Assembly (NCBI RefSeq): GCF_963676685.1 | Contig: NC_092351.1 | Coordinates: forward strand, 39,856,733 to 39,920,732 | Direction of reading: 5' to 3' | Origin: Mytilus edulis | Lineage: Eukaryota; Mollusca; Bivalvia; Mytilida; Mytilidae | DNA length: 64,000 nt | Part shown: one piece after another, positions 60,197 through 64,000 of the stretch | How positions within the stretch are numbered: the first letter of the stretch is position 1 | Layout: every line of letters begins with the position of its first letter | Made by a program: the position numbers and the translations under genes | Notes under the pieces: model-generated | Databases searched by the model: none | Told to the model about the DNA's origin: nothing | What the model saw: only the letters and a program-made list of their open reading frames with translations

Positions 60197-60335
60197 AAAT
60201 GCAGTTGTAAATTTTTAAAGCAAAAAGAGTTAATACTAACTTTCACTTTTTTGGATGTTCATGTACATTTTGTATGTATTTATTTTTCTCAACTACATGA
60301 ATTTTTTGGTGTATTTTTAATGATATATATGAGTA

Positions 60336-60506
60336 GTCCAAATAATTATTACGTCTGGCAAGGCTTTTTAAATTTTATTCTGGGACACCTTCCTATGACC
60401 ACAAGGCTATGTTAATTTTTTTCTGGGACGCCTTCTTACGAACGTCTTAGGAAGGCGTCCCAGAAAAAAATAAAATAGCCTTGTCAGACGTCATTATTAT
60501 TTGGAC
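60336..60506. mobile_element. 171-bp fold-back MITE with TA target duplication
   Basis: Ends GTCCAAATAATTATTACGTC and inverse GACGTCATTATTATTTGGAC, flanked by TA on both sides. A second inner palindrome is built on CTGGGACGCCTTC / GGAAGGCGTCCCAG. Fits a Tc1/mariner-type MITE. Confidence 0.78.
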
Positions 60507-62199
60507 TAATACATGAGATATTGGATATTTTTATGCATTATTTAACCAGTTGAGTCTTTTACAGGATTGTTTGTTTAATGCTGTTTAAACATTACTGAAA
60601 AAAACACCTTAAATTTGCTAATTATTTGGCATGAAAGTTTGATTTATTGAAAGGGACTCATAGTTTTCCATTTAATTTTAATAATTGTCTAATGGTTAAA
60701 ACAATAGCTTCGTTGTTTACTTTTATACACAACAACATATTCACTTTGGTTTCGTTGTTTACCTAATATTCACTATGTACTTGGTAACAGTTATTAATTA
60801 ATTGAATAGAAAATATTATAATAAATATTATTGGAAGCCGAATTGACGTCAAATAGGTGCCGATTTGACTAGATGCCAATTTAACCAGGTGCCGACTTGA
60901 CTTGTACGTTTCAATTCCTCTGCGATCGTTTGCGGTATTTTCTTGAGAAAACCTATTTTCCATCATCAAAGAGAAGAAGAAACTGCTTGAAATGATTCCC
61001 GAACGCTTCGTGATTGTTAAAATAAGTTTAATTCACTCAAAAAACAATTTTAAAACTTGCGATGTTTAAACAGGAAGTTTCAAAAGCACGTGTAAAAGAA
61101 GAAATTAACCGGTGAGAGTGGAAATCCGTACATAACATATATCACTATAGTACGACTTTCAAAGCAAAACAGTTTCATCCTTTTGTAAAACAGTCTTTAA
61201 TATACCTATCACATTAATGTTTGAAGGGTCTTAAGCTTATTCAAACCATATAAGTCGGTATGAAACACCAAAACGGAATGATAATAACCGATTACGTTTT
61301 GTAGTTTACAAAATTCTGGACTGGTTCCTGTCAAACTACAACACTTTGTTCGACTGTAGTGGAATACAAACAGAAACCAGTTAGTTTGTAAACTGGTTCC
61401 TGGCTGATTACTACACAATGCTCATGCATATTAATGATAACACAAGCACATTCCAGTTTGTATTGAAATTAGTAAATACGAAACCAAGCGCGGTAGGCAG
61501 AGAAATCAGGTCGGCAGTTATGGAACAATGACTGCGTCATTTTCCAAAAAATTATTTGCTGAGTTATGTCCCTTAGACATTAAGATTTTTTTACTTGTAT
61601 AAGTAAAAGTCATTCTATCTTCTTTTATTGAATTCTTAGGATTTCTTTGCTCTAATATAATTTTTTAAGTTATCTGCCGTTTGCAGATGTCTTTACTAAT
61701 CATTTAAGTTTACAATGTAATTACATGGACAATGAAAATCCCATTTGTCTGTTATCTTCAGAACACTGCTCATTTACAAGCCCCTAAGGGGCAATTTTTG
61801 AAGGCCTTGTGCAAATACTTAAGATCTTTGCACAATCAGTTTCTTTGTTGAATTAATGATGAAACATTGAACTCTTATTAAAAAGATATGGGCTAGCCTG
61901 GAAATAATAATTAAAGCCCTGATTTTACATCTCAAAACTTGAGAATTTTTGTAGGATTGTAAGAAAAATTTACTTATACAAGTAAATTTTTGAGAAAATT
62001 AAAGGGAGATTATTCAAACATTATTTATTTACTTTTATGTGTATATTTTTTTTTACTTCTTCAAGTAAATGAAAATAACTTGTACAAGTAGTACCCCTGA
62101 CTGTGTATGTATTAGCCTGTGTAACAATCAATGAATTGTGATCTTAATTGCACACTTAAATTGTGTTCATTGCATTTCAATGTGTTCCTTATTTGGGCT

Positions 62200-62600
62200 A
62201 TTGGTACTTTACGGAACGGAACGGAACGGAACGGAACGGAAAGGAATTTCATTTAAGGTATCCAAAGGGGGCATTTATCAAAATTTCGAAAAATCTTTAA
62301 AACAAAACAAACTTTAAAATTTCTGTGTTTTACGGTTTTCCATATACAAATAACACAAATGTATACTTAATCTCATCTTCACAGGTGAAATGTGTAATAA
62401 TGTATAACATCGGAAAATATTCTGTAGATGAATATGTCGGATTGTCCTGATAAATTATCATGAAATTAACGCATTTGCAAGTCATGCATTATTATATCTA
62501 GACTGACCTCACGTCGTCCTTGATTAGAGACAGTGATCAAAATGAATCTGATTTAAACTTTTTAATTTATTTTTCCGTTCCGTTCCGCAAAGTACCAATT
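62200..62600. mobile_element. Inverted-repeat element with (ACGGA)6 end, founder-like copy of the array
   Basis: Left end ATTGGTACTTTACGGAACGG with six ACGGA units (62211-62240); right end TCCGTTCCGCAAAGTACCAA plus TT. The right 90 bp match the right part of the array monomers. Confidence 0.7.
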
Positions 62601-62609
62601 GCTCTGAGG

Positions 62610-64000
62610 AATTGGTATTTAACGGAAAAAACGGAAACAGACATCTTTAATGTATTTAAAGCAGTATGATAAAAAAAAAATTGTCTGACACCTCTTTTTG
62701 CATGAGTGGTATGTGTTTTAGATAGCATTTTCGACTTGATCAATAATAAAAAATTTAACACAAAGGCAGGTTACACAAAAAGTCTTTCTCCTTCCATCGG
62801 TAATTATATTTTAAAAAAGAAGCCTTCAACAGCCCGTTCCGACGATGATTAGAGACAGTGATCAAGTTGAATCTGATGTAAACTTTTTAATTTATTTTTC
62901 CGTTCCGTTCCGTTCCGCAAAGTACCAATTGCTCTGAGGAATTGGTATTTAACGGAAAAAACGGAAACAGACATCTTTAATGTATTTAAAGCAGTATGAT
63001 AAAAAAAAAAATTGTCTGACACCTCTTTTTGCATGAGTGGTATGTGTTTTAGATAGCATTTTCGACTTGATCAATAATAAAAAATTTAACACAAAGGCAG
63101 GTTACACAAAAAGTCTTTCTCCTTCCATCGGTAATTATATTTTAAAAAAGGGGCCTTCAACAGCCCGTTCCGACGATGATTAGAGACAGTGATCAAGTTG
63201 AATCTGATGTAAACTTTTTAATTTATTTTTCCGTTCCGTTCCGTTCCGCAAAGTACCAATTGCTCTGAGGAATTGGTATTTAACGGAAAAAACGGAAACA
63301 GACATCTTTAATGTAATTAAAGCAGTATGATAAAAAAAAATTGTCTGACACCTCTTTTTGCATGAGTGGTATGTGTTTTAGATAGCATTATCGACTTGAT
63401 CAATAATAAAAAATTTAACTCAAAGGCAGGTTTCACAAAAAGTCTTTCTCCTTCCATCGGTAATTATATTTTAAAAAAGGGGCCTTCAACAGCCCATTCC
63501 GACGATGATTAGAGACAGTGATCCAGTTGAATCTGATGTAAACTTTTTAATTTATTTTTCCGTTCCGTTCCGTTCCGCAAAGTACCAATTGCTCTGAGGA
63601 ATTGGTATTTAACGGAAAAAACGGAAACAGACATTTTTAATGTAATTAAAGCAGTATGATAAAAAAAAATTGTCTGACACCTCTTTTTGCATGAGTGGTA
63701 TGTGTTTTAGATAGCATTTTCGACTTGATCAATAATAAAAAATTTAACACAAAGGCAGGTTACACAAAAAGTCTTTCTCCTTCCATCGGTAATTATATTT
63801 TAAAAAAGAGGCCTTCAACAGCCCGTTCCGACGATGATTAGAGACAGTGATCAAGTTGAATCTGATGTAAACTTTTTAATTTATTTTTCCGTTCCGTTCC
63901 GTTCCGCAAAGTACCAATTGCTCTGAGGAATTGGTATTTAACGGAAAAAACGGAAACAGACATCTTTAATGTAATTAAAGCAGTATGATAAAAAAAAATT
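62610..64000. repeat. Tandem array of a 320-bp inverted-repeat element with a constant 9-bp spacer
   Basis: Monomers 62610-62930, 62940-63261, 63271-63590, 63600-63919 and 63929 onward (cut by the window end). Each starts AATTGGTATTTAACGG and ends with the inverse-like CCGCAAAGTACCAATT; each pair is separated by GCTCTGAGG. Monomers are nearly identical. Minus-strand open frames here are repeats of one another. Confidence 0.88.

Larger units (their letters stand above)
57967..62103. mobile_element. 4.1-kb DNA element with about 50-bp terminal inverted repeats and nested insertions
   Basis: Left end CAGTCAGGGGTACTACTTGT then ACAAGTTATTTT; the right end is the inverse, ...ACAAGTAGTACCCCTGACTG. 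TGTAT on both sides (57962-57966, 62104-62108) fits a 5-bp target duplication. Both ends and 61588-61605 carry the palindrome TTTACTTATACAAGTAAA or close variants. No transposase frame was recognised. It holds at least three inner palindromic elements. Confidence 0.75.

Noticed and set aside
62567-63034. Two similar minus-strand frames of 61-64 codons
   Set aside because: Same monomer of the tandem array read twice; not a gene pair.

Overview
The window is animal nuclear DNA, most likely from a marine mussel (Mytilus or a close relative). Genes are split by GT-AG introns, the DNA is AT-rich, two divergent HSP70 (HSPA12-type) genes and a short secreted C1q-domain gene are present, and the spaces between exons are packed with dispersed repeats of the kind familiar from mussel genomes. 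The species call is inference. The exon models come from splice signals, reading phase and protein similarity read by eye.

Layout. (1) 1-6082, + strand: an HSPA12-like gene (copy A), four exons, ending at 5919 with a poly(A) signal at 6077. Its 5' end may lie before the window. (2) 6.1-12.3 kb: no gene, a mosaic of dispersed repeats. (3) 12.3-15.15 kb, - strand: a complete small C1q-domain gene with TATA box, non-coding first exon, signal-peptide exon, linker exon, C1q exon and poly(A) signal. (4) 15.6-23.9 kb: repeats, several small DNA transposons with visible inverted ends, and a 108-bp minisatellite. (5) 23932-28479, + strand: a second HSPA12-like gene (copy B) with the same exon lengths and intron phases as copy A, plus an extra N-terminal region of about 295 residues. 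(6) 28.5-36.7 kb: no recognised gene, repeats then AT-rich unique DNA. (7) 36747-57751, - strand: the 3' thirteen exons of a formin (end of a DID-type armadillo domain, FH2 domain, DAD-like motif, 11-residue repeats at the C-terminus). Its 5' exons lie beyond 64000. (8) 57.8-64 kb: the formin's next upstream intron or flank, holding a 4.1-kb inverted-repeat element and, at the window end, a tandem array made of a small inverted-repeat element.

The genes do not form an operon or pathway. HSPA12-like chaperones and C1q-domain proteins belong to families expanded in bivalves and tied to stress and innate immunity; the formin is a cytoskeletal gene. The most unusual points are the formin with no proline-rich FH1 segment between DID and FH2, its C-terminal 11-mer repeat, a 59-bp piece of its last exon copied into an intron beside a fold-back, the long N-terminal extension of HSPA12 copy B, and the element-derived tandem array at the right end.
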